From assembly GCF_002959775.1 (NCBI RefSeq), contig NZ_PPCX01000009.1, positions 60,687 to 124,686 on the forward strand: a stretch of 64,000 nucleotides of DNA. The letters run 5' to 3'. This document shows positions 8,980-17,539 of the stretch, one piece after another. Origin of the DNA: Veillonella rogosae JCM 15642 (GTDB lineage: Bacteria > Bacillota > Negativicutes > Veillonellales > Veillonellaceae). The notes beneath the pieces were generated by a model. It worked only from the letters and a program-made list of their open reading frames with translations. It had not been told where the DNA came from and searched no databases. A program made the position numbers and the translations under genes. How positions within the stretch are numbered: the first letter of the stretch is position 1; every line of letters begins with the position of its first letter.

Positions 8980-9483
8980 ATGTCCACAAAGTCTATTACG
9001 GGCACAGGTCTATTGTTGGCCGTAGCCTTATTGGCGCAAAGCTTGCGTCTCATTTTCCCATTTATTCCTAACCAGGTGAGTATGTTCCTCATCGGTTCTA
9101 TTACATCTGCAACCTTTGTACTCGCCACATGGCGCTATGGATGGAAGAATGGTCTTGTTATTGCTTGGATTGCACCAGTAGTAGCACATTTACAAGGCAT
9201 GTTGCCGTTGCCACCGTTTATTTTGATTACCGCCCTTGGCACGACAGCCTATGTATTCGTAGCCCATTGGTTGCAACATAAACCAAAGGCTTTACTTATT
9301 GTCGTGGCGGCCTTGGTAAAAGCGGGTGTTCTTTTTGGTGGTTATTCTTTGTTCTTTTCACTGTTCCAATTCCCACCAAAGATTGTAAACACTATGTTAT
9401 TTGTATCTAGTTGGCCTCAATTGGTAACATCTTCTTTAGGTATTATTTTGGCTCTACTTATTACAAAACGCACTAAAAATTAG
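8980..9483 (+). CDS. ECF transporter S component-like membrane protein, substrate unknown
   Basis: A 167-residue membrane protein with five to six helices and a central PLPPFILITALGTTAYV segment typical of small ECF substrate-binding (S) components. Such proteins capture a vitamin or other micronutrient and share a common energising module (EcfA/A'/T), which is not in this window. The start follows AGGAGGTTCTT. No riboswitch precedes it, so the ligand is not indicated; a small palindrome GAGGTAGGTACCTC lies at 8932-8945. It sits just before the methionine operon but is cut off from it by a strong terminator, so a methionine link is weak. Confidence 0.7.
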   Translation: MSTKSITGTGLLLAVALLAQSLRLIFPFIPNQVSMFLIGSITSATFVLATWRYGWKNGLVIAWIAPVVAHLQGMLPLPPFILITALGTTAYVFVAHWLQHKPKALLIVVAALVKAGVLFGGYSLFFSLFQFPPKIVNTMLFVSSWPQLVTSSLGIILALLITKRTKN

Positions 9484-9537
9484 TCTAACTTAACTTATAG
9501 TTATGACAAGCCATTCAAAATAGATATGACTTTTTAA

Positions 9538-9570
9538 GGGCACTCATATAGTATGAGTGCCCATTTTTAT
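9538..9570 (+). terminator. Intrinsic terminator after the S-component gene
   Basis: Perfect 11-bp stem GGGCACTCATA / TATGAGTGCCC with a 3-nt loop, then ATTTTTAT. Confidence 0.92.
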
Positions 9571-9620
9571 TGACCTTAATCATTGTCTACTTTACAATTA
9601 ACATATTGTATACAAATATG
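9570..9620 (+). promoter_or_regulatory. Promoter and operator-like palindrome of the metB operon
   Basis: TTGACC (9570-9575), 17 bases, TACAAT (9593-9598). Overlapping the expected transcription start is CATATTGTATACAAATATG (9602-9620), a near-palindrome built around TTGTATACAA, a plausible operator. Confidence 0.5.
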
Positions 9621-9634
9621 AGGAGTTGATTGGA

Positions 9635-10768
9635 ATGAAATTTAATACAAAATGTGTTCACGGCAGTGGCAAGCCAGATAGTACTGGTGCAATTTCCCCT
9701 GCAATTTATATGTCTAGTACATTTTCTCATCCACAGTTGGGTGATACGACAGGTTACCAATATACGCGTGAGTCTAATCCGACGCGCGACCGCTTGGAAC
9801 AATTGATAGCAGGCCTTGAAGAAGGTACGGATGCATTAGCATTCTCTTCTGGTATGGCCGCAGTGGATGCCGTATTCCATCTATTTTCCCCTGGAGACCA
9901 TATCATTTTAGGCGATGATTTATATGGTGGCTCTATCCGTATGTTCACAAATATTTACGAACAAAATGGCATCGAGTTTACCTATGTAGGTACATCTGAT
10001 CTTGATGCGGTGAAAGCTGCTTTCAAACCGAATACAAAGGCTGTTTATATTGAAACACCAACAAATCCTATGATGGAGATTACCGATATTCGCGCTCTCT
10101 GCGCGTTGGCTCATGAGCGTAATGCGCTTGTAATCATCGACAATACATTCTTGAGCCCATATTTCCAAAAACCTTTAACGTTGGGGGCAGATATTGTCGT
10201 TCATAGTGGTACAAAATTCATCGGTGGTCATCACGATGTAATTTCTGGTTTCACTATTGTGAAAGACGATGAGTTGGCTGCGAAATTGTGTCTAACTTAC
10301 AAAACCGTAGGTGCTTGCTTATCTGCAATGGATAGCTGGCTCGTAATTCGCGGCGTCAAAACATTGGCCCTTCGTATGGAGCAACATCAAAAGAATGCCA
10401 TTGCTCTTGCTGAATGGCTCAAAACACAACCTAAGGTTACTAAAGTATTGTTCCCAGGTCTTCCTGAACATCCAGGCTATGAAATTAATAAAGCCCAAAC
10501 GACTGGTTTTGGTGGCATGTTATCTTTTGAAGTAGATAGCGAAGAAACGGCTAAAACAGTATTAGAAGGCATTGAGCTAATTCAATTTGCTGAAAGTCTT
10601 GGTGGTACAGAGTCCTTGTTGACCTACCCTGTAACGCAAACACATCCAGATTTAAAACCAGAAGATGCTGAGCGCAAAGGTATTACACGTCGCTTATTGC
10701 GTCTATCTGTAGGTATTGAAGATACTGATGACTTGATTGCGGACTTGGAACAAGCTTTCAATAAATAA
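9635..10768 (+). CDS. metB: Cystathionine gamma-synthase/lyase-type PLP enzyme
   Basis: This cytoplasmic enzyme of the Cys/Met-metabolism PLP family has 377 residues. The PLP lysine lies in HSGTKFIGGHHD, and the substrate-phosphate region in SSGMAAVDAVF. The tail RLSVGIEDTDDLI is diagnostic of the MetB/MetC family. Its place directly before a cystathionine beta-lyase gene and metA supports cystathionine synthesis from an activated homoserine and cysteine; gamma-lyase activity cannot be excluded. The start ATG at 9635 follows AGGAG (9621-9625) by 9 bases; an in-frame TTG at 9626 is less likely. patB follows after 10 bases. Confidence 0.85.
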   Translation: MKFNTKCVHGSGKPDSTGAISPAIYMSSTFSHPQLGDTTGYQYTRESNPTRDRLEQLIAGLEEGTDALAFSSGMAAVDAVFHLFSPGDHIILGDDLYGGSIRMFTNIYEQNGIEFTYVGTSDLDAVKAAFKPNTKAVYIETPTNPMMEITDIRALCALAHERNALVIIDNTFLSPYFQKPLTLGADIVVHSGTKFIGGHHDVISGFTIVKDDELAAKLCLTYKTVGACLSAMDSWLVIRGVKTLALRMEQHQKNAIALAEWLKTQPKVTKVLFPGLPEHPGYEINKAQTTGFGGMLSFEVDSEETAKTVLEGIELIQFAESLGGTESLLTYPVTQTHPDLKPEDAERKGITRRLLRLSVGIEDTDDLIADLEQAFNK

Positions 10769-10778
10769 AGGAGTTCCT

Positions 10779-11963
10779 ATGGGACAATATAATTTTGATC
10801 AAATTTTAGATAGAACTCACACAAAATCCTTGAAATACGATTTTGCTGTCAAACGCGGTAAACCAGCCGATGTGTTGCCATTCTGGGTGGCAGACATGGA
10901 TTTTGAAATTCCACCTGAATTGAAACAAATCTTATTGGACCGCGTGAACCATGGTGTATTTGGTTATACCGAATCCGATGACGAATACTTTGAAGTGCTA
11001 CAAAATTGGTTTACTACGCGCTTTAACTGGACGCCAGACCGAAAATGGCTCGTTAAAACACCAGGTATCGTCTTTGCTTTGGCCATGGCTGTTCGCGCTT
11101 TCACCAAGGAAGGTGAAGGGGTGCTCATCAATCAACCGGTGTATTATCCATTTAGTATGGTTATCGACGATAATGACCGTCGTCTCATCAATGTGCCATT
11201 AATCAAAGGTGAAGATAAGTACACCATTGATTTTGAGGGCATTGAACGGGCTATCGTTGAGGAAAATGTTACATTATTCCTATTATGTAATCCCCACAAT
11301 CCAGTAGGCCGCGTGTGGACTGAGGATGAGTTAAAACGACTTGGCGATATTTGTATTAAACATAATGTACTCATCGTAAGCGATGAAATTCATGCTGACT
11401 TTGTTTGGAAAGGGCATACTCATAAGGTTTTTGCCGACCTTGGTGAAAGCTATGCAGAGCATTGCATCGTATGTACTGCACCGAGCAAGACTTTCAACAT
11501 CGCCGGCTTACAAGTAAGTAATATTTTCATTCCTAATGATTCCTTACGTCGTCGTTTTATTAAAGAAATCGACCGTGCTGGTTATAGCCAGTTAAATACA
11601 ATGGGCATCGTTGGTTGTGAAGGGGCCTACAAAGTGGGTGCCCCTTGGCTCGATGAGTTAAAAGAATATATTCAAGATAATATTCAATTCACCATCGACT
11701 ATGTAGCAAACTATATGCCGAAAATTCATGTATATCGTCCAGAAGGGACGTATCTCATGTGGCTAGATTGCTCCAAGTTGCCATTAACCCCAAAAGAGCG
11801 TGATGAATGGATTATCAATGAAGCTAAATTGTGGCTTGATACTGGTTCCATGTTTGGCGTTGATGGGGAAGACTTTGAACGTATCAATGTAGCGTGTCCT
11901 CGTAAAACATTGGAAGAAGGCCTTGAAGCTTGGCGCCGTGCCTACGAGGCTAGAGGCTTTTAA
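10779..11963 (+). CDS. patB: Cystathionine beta-lyase, MalY/PatB-type aminotransferase fold
   Basis: This 394-residue fold-type I PLP enzyme has the PatB/MalY signatures: LPFWVADMDFEIP near the N-terminus, NPHNPVGRVW, VSDEIHADFVW, and the PLP lysine in APSKTFNIAGL. It cleaves cystathionine (or other cysteine conjugates) to homocysteine, pyruvate and ammonia. The start at 10779 follows AAAGGAG; the upstream in-frame ATG lies inside the preceding gene. It is the second gene of the transsulfuration operon, with metA 61 bases later behind its own ribosome binding site. Confidence 0.9.
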   Translation: MGQYNFDQILDRTHTKSLKYDFAVKRGKPADVLPFWVADMDFEIPPELKQILLDRVNHGVFGYTESDDEYFEVLQNWFTTRFNWTPDRKWLVKTPGIVFALAMAVRAFTKEGEGVLINQPVYYPFSMVIDDNDRRLINVPLIKGEDKYTIDFEGIERAIVEENVTLFLLCNPHNPVGRVWTEDELKRLGDICIKHNVLIVSDEIHADFVWKGHTHKVFADLGESYAEHCIVCTAPSKTFNIAGLQVSNIFIPNDSLRRRFIKEIDRAGYSQLNTMGIVGCEGAYKVGAPWLDELKEYIQDNIQFTIDYVANYMPKIHVYRPEGTYLMWLDCSKLPLTPKERDEWIINEAKLWLDTGSMFGVDGEDFERINVACPRKTLEEGLEAWRRAYEARGF

Positions 11964-12024
11964 TTAGCTTATTTAAATTGTTTAGATTAGGTTATCAAAT
12001 TGTAGAATATATAGAGGTGACAAT

Positions 12025-12984
12025 ATGCCTATTAAAGTAATAAAAAATTTACCGGCCATTACGAAATTAGCTCAAGAGAACATTTTCGTTATGGATACTG
12101 AACGGGCGGAAAATCAACAAATCCGACCTTTGAATATTCTGTTAATCAATTTGATGCCTACTAAAGAGATTACAGAGACTCAAATTTTACGTGCTCTCAG
12201 TAATAGCCCGTTACAAGTTAATTTGACATTAATACATACGGCATCTCGTAAAGCAAAAAATACAGATGAACAGTATTTAGAAACCTTCTACCGTACCTTT
12301 GATGAAGTAAAAGATCAATTCTTTGACGGCATGATCATCACAGGGGCCCCTGTAGAGTTAATGCCTTTTGAAGAGGTAGACTATTGGCCTGAGCTCGTAG
12401 AAATTATGAACTGGGGCGAAGAGCATGTATGCTCCACGTTTTATATTTGTTGGGGTGCTCAAGCTGGTTTGTATCATCACTTTGGTATTAATAAATCTAT
12501 TATGGATGAAAAACTATTTGGTGTGTATGAACATGATATTTACAATGATCGCCCAGTGCTCTTGCGTGGCTTTGATGAAAAGTTCTGGATGCCGCATTCC
12601 CGTCATACAACAGTTTCTTTACAACAAATTAAAGAAAATCGCGATTTGGAATTATTGGCAGGCTCTGATCCAACAGGAGCAGCTATTGTTCGTAGCTTAG
12701 ACAATAAACACATCTTTGTCTTTGGTCATGCTGAATATGATTGGGATACTCTCAATCGTGAATATGAGCGAGACATCAACAAAGGTATGGATATTGCAGT
12801 TCCTGAAAATTACTTCCCTAATGACGATCCAAAACAACGTCCAATCGTGCGCTGGCGTTCTGTAAGTACATTGTTATTTACGAACTGGTTAAATTACTAT
12901 GTTTATCAAGAAACACCGTACATCATTGAACAAATCCAAAAAATGAAATTTGAACGTGATAAAAACTTAGGTGCTTATATCTAA
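12025..12984 (+). CDS. metA: Homoserine O-acyltransferase MetA, predicted acetyl-CoA user
   Basis: This 319-residue enzyme activates homoserine for methionine synthesis. The catalytic residues of the family are all present: nucleophile Cys142 in YICWGAQAG, and His235/Glu237 in FGHAEYDW. Residue 111 is Glu (GAPVE). In this family Glu at position 111 marks acetyl-CoA use and Gly marks succinyl-CoA use, so O-acetylhomoserine is the predicted product despite the frequent 'succinyltransferase' label. This fits the O-acetylhomoserine sulfhydrylase gene that follows. The start follows TAGAGGTGAC. Confidence 0.95.
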   Translation: MPIKVIKNLPAITKLAQENIFVMDTERAENQQIRPLNILLINLMPTKEITETQILRALSNSPLQVNLTLIHTASRKAKNTDEQYLETFYRTFDEVKDQFFDGMIITGAPVELMPFEEVDYWPELVEIMNWGEEHVCSTFYICWGAQAGLYHHFGINKSIMDEKLFGVYEHDIYNDRPVLLRGFDEKFWMPHSRHTTVSLQQIKENRDLELLAGSDPTGAAIVRSLDNKHIFVFGHAEYDWDTLNREYERDINKGMDIAVPENYFPNDDPKQRPIVRWRSVSTLLFTNWLNYYVYQETPYIIEQIQKMKFERDKNLGAYI

Positions 12985-13002
12985 GCTTTTGTTAGTCATT
13001 AT

Positions 13003-13066
13003 GCCCCTAATTGCTTCTGTTAGTCTCTTATGAGCTCGTTCGGCAGAGGTAATTAGGGGCTTTTTG
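13003..13066 (+). terminator. Long-loop intrinsic terminator after metA
   Basis: Arms GCCCCTAATT (13003-13012) and AATTAGGGGC (13051-13060) enclose 38 nt, followed by TTTTT. Confidence 0.85.
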
Positions 13067-13178
13067 CTACGTCTTATCATAAAACAATTACCTTACTTAG
13101 GATGTATTAGGAACATGTCTAGCTACCTCTAAAGGTCACTATAGTTTTAAGTTATGGAGAAGTTCATATAAAAAATAG

Positions 13179-13207
13179 TAGACATATTTTTTAAAGCATA
13201 GTACTAT
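13179..13207 (+). promoter_or_regulatory. Candidate metY promoter
   Basis: TAGACA (13179-13184), 17-base spacer, TACTAT (13202-13207), about 50 bases before the start codon. No SAM riboswitch or T-box was seen in the 190-base gap. Confidence 0.5.
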
Positions 13208-13260
13208 ACTAGGTATAAATAACGAACTAAATTCACAGTTAATATAAAGGAGTTGTCATA

Positions 13261-14532
13261 ATGAGTAAACAATACAGATTTGAAACATTACAATTACATG
13301 CCGGTCAAACGGTAGATCCAACAGGTGCGCGTGCAGTACCTATTTACCAAACTACATCTTTCGTATTTAAAGACGCAGAAGAAGCAGCAGGTCGTTTTGC
13401 CTTAACTAATCCTGGTGGCATTTATTCCCGCCTTGGCAATCCTACTACTGATGTATTAGATGCGCGTGTGGCACAACTTGAAGGTGGTGCAGCTGGTATC
13501 GCAGTAGCATCTGGTTCCGCAGCGATTACATATTCCATCTTGAACGTAGCTAATGCTGGCGACAATATCGTAGCAGCTTCCACTTTGTACGGTGGTACTT
13601 ACAACTTGTTCACAGCTACATTGCCACGTTTGGGTATTCATACTAAATTTGTAAATCCTGATAATTTAGAAGAATTCGAAGCAGCTATCGATGAAAATAC
13701 AAAAGCTGTTTATATCGAATCTATCGGTAACCCTGGTATTAACCTTATCGACGTGCAAGCAGTAGCTGATATTGCTCATAAACACAATATCATCTTGATC
13801 GTAGATAATACATTCGCATCTCCATACTTGTTCCGTCCATTAGAACATGGTGCTGACGTAGTTGTTCACTCTGCTACTAAATACCTTGGTGGTCACGGTA
13901 CAACATTGGCTGGTATCGTAGTAGAATCCGGTAAATTTGATTATAAAGGTTCTGGCAAATACCCTGGCTTCTCCGAAGGTGATGAACACTATAATGGTTT
14001 AGTATTTGGTGATTTGCCAATTCCATTCACTGTAAAAATCCGTGCTCAATTGCTTCGTGATACAGGCGCATGCATTACTCCGCTTGCATCTTGGCAAATC
14101 TTGCAAGGTATTGAAACCTTATCCTTGCGCGTAGAACGTCACGTTGAAAATACTCGTAAAGTAGTAGACTTCTTAAGCAAACATCCAAAAGTAGCGTGGG
14201 TAAGCTATCCAGAATTAGAAGATAACAAATACAAAGCATTAGCTGATAAATACTTCTCTAAAGGCGTTGGTGCTGTGTTCACATTCGGCGTAAAAGGCGG
14301 TAAAGAAGCAGGTATTAAACTTGTTGACTCTTTGGAAATCTTCTCCAACCTTGCTAACGTAGCCGATGCTAAATCCCTCGTTATTCATCCTGCATCTACA
14401 ACACATGCACAACTTAACGAAGAACAACAAAAATCTGCTGGCGTAACACCAGATATGATTCGTTTGTCCATCGGTCTTGAAAATGTAGATGACATCATCG
14501 AAGACTTGGCACAAGCATTAGATAAAGCATAA
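13261..14532 (+). CDS. metY: O-acetylhomoserine sulfhydrylase (homocysteine synthase)
   Basis: This 423-residue PLP enzyme makes homocysteine directly from O-acetylhomoserine and sulfide. The longer form with [10 protein letters not shown] at the N-terminus, [10 protein letters not shown], the PLP lysine in [11 protein letters not shown] and an insertion around [11 protein letters not shown] are typical of MetY rather than MetB. The C-terminus ends in [16 protein letters not shown]. The start follows AAAGGAGTTGTC. It has its own promoter and terminator, separate from metB-patB-metA, so the cell can choose between sulfide and cysteine as sulfur source. Codon use is strongly biased, suggesting high expression. 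Confidence 0.94.
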   Translation: MSKQYRFETLQLHAGQTVDPTGARAVPIYQTTSFVFKDAEEAAGRFALTNPGGIYSRLGNPTTDVLDARVAQLEGGAAGIAVASGSAAITYSILNVANAGDNIVAASTLYGGTYNLFTATLPRLGIHTKFVNPDNLEEFEAAIDENTKAVYIESIGNPGINLIDVQAVADIAHKHNIILIVDNTFASPYLFRPLEHGADVVVHSATKYLGGHGTTLAGIVVESGKFDYKGSGKYPGFSEGDEHYNGLVFGDLPIPFTVKIRAQLLRDTGACITPLASWQILQGIETLSLRVERHVENTRKVVDFLSKHPKVAWVSYPELEDNKYKALADKYFSKGVGAVFTFGVKGGKEAGIKLVDSLEIFSNLANVADAKSLVIHPASTTHAQLNEEQQKSAGVTPDMIRLSIGLENVDDIIEDLAQALDKA

Positions 14533-14654
14533 TCTCTCCAATCTCATTGGGAAAACTATAGAACTATCTTTCAGAACACACAAATGACATCCTTAAGCTA
14601 GACCTCGCTTAAGAAATAGAACAAAGAACTATCAAACCTATAAAAACTTATACA

Positions 14655-14684
14655 AAAGACCTCCCTGCGTGGGAGGTCTTTTTG
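14655..14684 (+). terminator. Intrinsic terminator after metY
   Basis: Stem AAGACCTCCC / GGGAGGTCTT with loop TGCGT and a T5 tail. Confidence 0.9.
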
Positions 14685-14787
14685 TGTTGTAACAACTATA
14701 TGTATTACAAAATAAATTATCTTGCATATGAAGGGGGTTCATATAGAGTGTGTAACATGTTGAGGATAGAGGATAATATCTATATAT

Positions 14788-14825
14788 AAAAAAGACCTTG
14801 GATTCAACGATCCAAGGTCTTTTAA
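14788..14825. terminator. Second, bidirectional terminator hairpin
   Basis: Stem AAAAGACCTTGGAT / ATCCAAGGTCTTTT (14 bp, 6-nt loop) with A-rich and T-rich flanks on both sides. It could end transcripts from either strand. Confidence 0.8.
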
Positions 14826-14850
14826 AGGGAGTATAGTGTGTGTAACGTTC

Positions 14851-15048
14851 GGTCTGTGGTGTGTGAGCACAGACCATTTCCTATTGTGTGAGATAGGAGT
14901 TAGGTAGCCCGTGTTGAGTCCTACGGGCTCTTTGAGTTTGTGTGTTAGTTTGTGTTAGAGAGCGTATCCAGTGGATACTGTGTGTATAGTATGTGTGTTA
15001 TATGTGTAGTGTGTCATCTAAGTGGGTTAGGATAGGGTTCACTTGATG
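14851..15048. other. Chain of five short hairpins separated by GT/CA-rich spacers
   Basis: Five inverted repeats follow each other: GGTCTGTG/CACAGACC (14851-14875), TCCTAT/ATAGGA (14879-14898), AGCCCGT/ACGGGCT (14906-14929), GTATCC/GGATAC (14964-14978) and CATCTAAGTG/CACTTGATG with one bulge (15015-15048). Spacers are unusually GTGTGT-rich on the plus strand. No coding frame with a ribosome binding site is seen. The region lies just past the 3' end of the PepSY gene on the minus strand. Function unknown; it could be a structured RNA or 3'-end processing region. Confidence 0.6.
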
Positions 15049-15058
15049 AATTAAAATC

Positions 15059-15646
15059 TTAGTATTTTGTGCTTTTTACTTTAGCGCTTAACACTTTACC
15101 GTTCATGCCGTCAACTTTTACTTCAGCTTTTTTGCCGCCGCCAGTTGTCATATCGAATTCGTATACAGCACGACCGTTTTCACGTTCAACAGTCCATTCT
15201 ACAGTTTGGAAGTCAGAACCAACTTTTTCCATAGCTTTTGTTTCAGCTACTTCAGGGATGATGATGTTTTGAACGTTGATAGCTTTATTGCCTTTAGTGT
15301 AGCCTTTAACTTCTTTACCAACGATTTGACCAGTTGCTTCGTCTACTTTAATTTCTACTTCACGGTTGTTGTAGTAACCTTCTACTTCATAGTAAGGGTT
15401 GTGTTTAGCGTCGTAGGAAATAGATTTAACAGATGCGCCAGGGAATTGTTGTTGGAATACTGTAACAGCGCCCATGTAATCAACAGAATAGTTAGCTTGA
15501 GCGGATGGAGCTACGCTACCAACACCGTTCCAGTTGCTATGGTTGTTGTAAGCATGGTTGCTAGCTGCGCTAACTACACCTGCTAATAATACTGTACTAA
15601 CGCCGAATGCACATAAAACTTTGGATACTTTCTTAACATTTTTCAT
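15059..15646 (-). CDS. Exported PepSY-domain protein
   Basis: A 195-residue protein with an N-terminal signal peptide: Lys-rich start, then GVSTVLLAGVVSAAS, with probable cleavage after VSAA. Two PepSY-like units follow. The first covers AVTVFQQQFPGASVKSISYD to VDEATGQIVGKEV, the second about AETKAMEKVGSDF to VDGMNGKVLSAKV. Each contains the typical Y/W-E-V/F-(D/E) strand and the G-x-(V/I)-(L/V) turn. PepSY domains are proposed to inhibit or modulate extracytoplasmic peptidases; the true role is unknown. The start at 15646 follows AGGAGGCATTAATT. An ATG 30 bases upstream lacks a ribosome binding site. Single gene. Confidence 0.85.
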   Translation of the reverse strand: MKNVKKVSKVLCAFGVSTVLLAGVVSAASNHAYNNHSNWNGVGSVAPSAQANYSVDYMGAVTVFQQQFPGASVKSISYDAKHNPYYEVEGYYNNREVEIKVDEATGQIVGKEVKGYTKGNKAINVQNIIIPEVAETKAMEKVGSDFQTVEWTVERENGRAVYEFDMTTGGGKKAEVKVDGMNGKVLSAKVKSTKY

Positions 15647-15898
15647 AATTAATGCCTCCTGATACCAAAATATCATTTTTCGTTTTTTACGATTTTGTGA
15701 AAGTAGATTTTACTCAATCTACTTACGTATAATTTAATCTTGTTATATGAATATAAGATGAAATCAATGTCTTTTTGCATGAAGATGAGTATATCTTTTA
15801 GTTATTATGAACTGTTGATAATAACTATAAGGTATAGTCAAAAAGATAAAAAGATTGAAAATATAGTATTTATAGTTATATATAGTATTAGACTACAT

Positions 15899-15953
15899 AG
15901 TTAACTAAAAGTCAATCGTTATAGTTGACAATTAAAAATACAAGTGCTTTAAT
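15899..15953 (+). promoter_or_regulatory. bioY promoter with possible BirA half-site
   Basis: TTGACA (15925-15930), 17 bases, TTTAAT (15948-15953). Just upstream is AGTTAACT (15899-15906), similar to the GTTAAC core of biotin repressor (BirA) sites; a convincing second half-site is not seen. The rest of the 350-base gap between the PepSY gene and bioY is AT-rich with nothing further recognised. Confidence 0.5.
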
Positions 15954-15999
15954 TTAGGTAAGTAGTAGTTTGTTATTGTCTTATTAATGGAGGTATACC

Positions 16000-16566
16000 A
16001 TGAGTTCTACCGTATCGAAACAAACTCGCATTACCACCCGTCAGTTAACAATGACTGCACTATTTGTGGCTTTGATTGCCGTAGGTGCTTTCATACGGGT
16101 GCCATTACCTAACTGTCCGTTTACATTGCAGATCTTATTTACCACATTGGCGGGCATTGTATTAGGTAGTCGTTTAGGCGCTGCTAGCGTGGGCATTTAT
16201 ATTGTACTGGGCCTGATAGGGGTACCTATTTTTACCTCTGGCGGCGGTCCTGGTTATATTTTGCAACCTACCTTTGGCTATTTGATTGGCTTTATGGTTG
16301 GCGCTTATGTTGTAGGTCGAATTGCTGAATCGATGGATACCTTATCCTTCAAACGATTATTAGTGGGTTCCATATTAAATCTATTAATTGTATATGGCCT
16401 TGGTATGGTCTACTTATATTTCATTATGAACTTGTACTTAGGCAAACCAATTGGTGTTGAAGCTGTTATTATTACATGCTTCTTGATTCCCGTAGGTCCA
16501 GATATTTTCCTTTGTGCTGTAGCAGCATCTTTAGGTAAAAGAATCATCAAAGAACTACATCACTAA
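16000..16566 (+). CDS. bioY: Biotin ECF transporter S component BioY
   Basis: This 188-residue membrane protein with six helices binds biotin for import. BioY marks are PLPNCPFTLQ in the first loop and the signature GGGPGYILQPTFGYLIGF near the middle. BioY can import biotin alone at low capacity or with a shared EcfAA'T module, which is not encoded nearby. The start follows ATGGAGGTATACC. The gene stands alone, closed by a bidirectional terminator shared with the metal operon on the other strand. Confidence 0.95.
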   Translation: MSSTVSKQTRITTRQLTMTALFVALIAVGAFIRVPLPNCPFTLQILFTTLAGIVLGSRLGAASVGIYIVLGLIGVPIFTSGGGPGYILQPTFGYLIGFMVGAYVVGRIAESMDTLSFKRLLVGSILNLLIVYGLGMVYLYFIMNLYLGKPIGVEAVIITCFLIPVGPDIFLCAVAASLGKRIIKELHH

Positions 16567-16707
16567 TGCAATGCGTTGATGATAATATCTTAATTGTACA
16601 GATATTCTAATTAAATAGATATGATTATTAGCATACAGTATGTGTCTCTAAATTTAGTTAATAATATAGACTTTAAGACATTTGTATAGAACGTAATCAT
16701 TCTTAAT

Positions 16708-16736
16708 AAAAACGAGGCGTATAGCCTCGTTTTTAT
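16708..16736. terminator. Bidirectional terminator between bioY and the metal operon
   Basis: Perfect stem AAAAACGAGGC / GCCTCGTTTTT with a 5-nt loop, placed between convergent genes. Confidence 0.92.
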
Positions 16737-16751
16737 TTGTGTAATTTTGTT

Positions 16752-17516
16752 TTATGGGTAGACATAACCTAAAATTGGTTCTGCTGATTTGATTTTTGTG
16801 ATTTCTACATATGGTTGTTGACGACCGTGGAAATCTCGAGTAGAAACTTTACCTTCGATAGATACCCATTGTTCATTTTGTAAGCTATCTCCATCTGCTT
16901 TAAATGCAGTCATGCCGATAGGGGCAACGTCAGCGATACAGCAAGCCATAGCCATGCGAGAAATAGTAAATTCGTTAGGCTTTAATGTATTATCTTCGCG
17001 ATTTACATAGCCTGTCATATATACAGTGTAATCTTTATATTGCTCTGCATTAGATCCGACTTTTACAATGGTTTGATAGAAATTGTCGGAGTTTAAAACG
17101 ATTTCTTTTTTGTCTTTGGAAATACCAGGTTGTTTGCTTTCACTATTAACCGTAATTACTTCGCCAATAGCGTCATTTGTAAAGTCAAAGTTATTCGTAT
17201 CATCGTTTACACGAACGGCACCGTGAACACCTGTAGATGGAACGAGTACCGGTGGAACGATGAGCAATACAATCGGGATAATAATAGGAACTACAGATTT
17301 CCAATTATGTTTGTAATATCTTGATGGAGCCCAAATAATCGTCGCTAGACCACCTAAGATGAGGGCCACGCTACTAATTCCGAGTAAAAGCTCGTAACGC
17401 GGTGCGATATAGTTTAAATAACGACCTGTCATGATGAGGTACACACAACAAATACCTAATGTGAGGTACAGCAAGCCTTTCACGATGGAAAAGCGATCTT
17501 TTAGTCTTAATGTCAT
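16752..17516 (-). CDS. TIGR03943/DUF1980 family protein (YcgQ-like permease partner)
   Basis: This 254-residue protein starts with two to three membrane helices (GLLYLTLGICCVYLIM, GISSVALILGGLATII, VVPIIIPIVLLIVPP). An extracytoplasmic domain follows with the family motif ISRMAMACCIADVAPIGM. The paired cysteines in MACC are conserved in the YcgQ/TIGR03943 group, which almost always sits next to a YcgR/YraQ (UPF0718) permease. It probably forms the second subunit of a metal or other small-ion transporter. The start at 17516 follows AAAGGAGATG; an ATG at 17540 overlaps the upstream stop but lacks a ribosome binding site. Last gene of the operon 19941-16752. Confidence 0.85.
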   Translation of the reverse strand: MTLRLKDRFSIVKGLLYLTLGICCVYLIMTGRYLNYIAPRYELLLGISSVALILGGLATIIWAPSRYYKHNWKSVVPIIIPIVLLIVPPVLVPSTGVHGAVRVNDDTNNFDFTNDAIGEVITVNSESKQPGISKDKKEIVLNSDNFYQTIVKVGSNAEQYKDYTVYMTGYVNREDNTLKPNEFTISRMAMACCIADVAPIGMTAFKADGDSLQNEQWVSIEGKVSTRDFHGRQQPYVEITKIKSAEPILGYVYP

Positions 17517-17539
17517 GAAATCATCTCCTTTTGTAATCA

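Noticed and set aside
13067..13260. SAM riboswitch or T-box upstream of metY (also checked before metN and metB)
   Set aside because: No matching core motifs or leader structure; only promoters and short palindromes.
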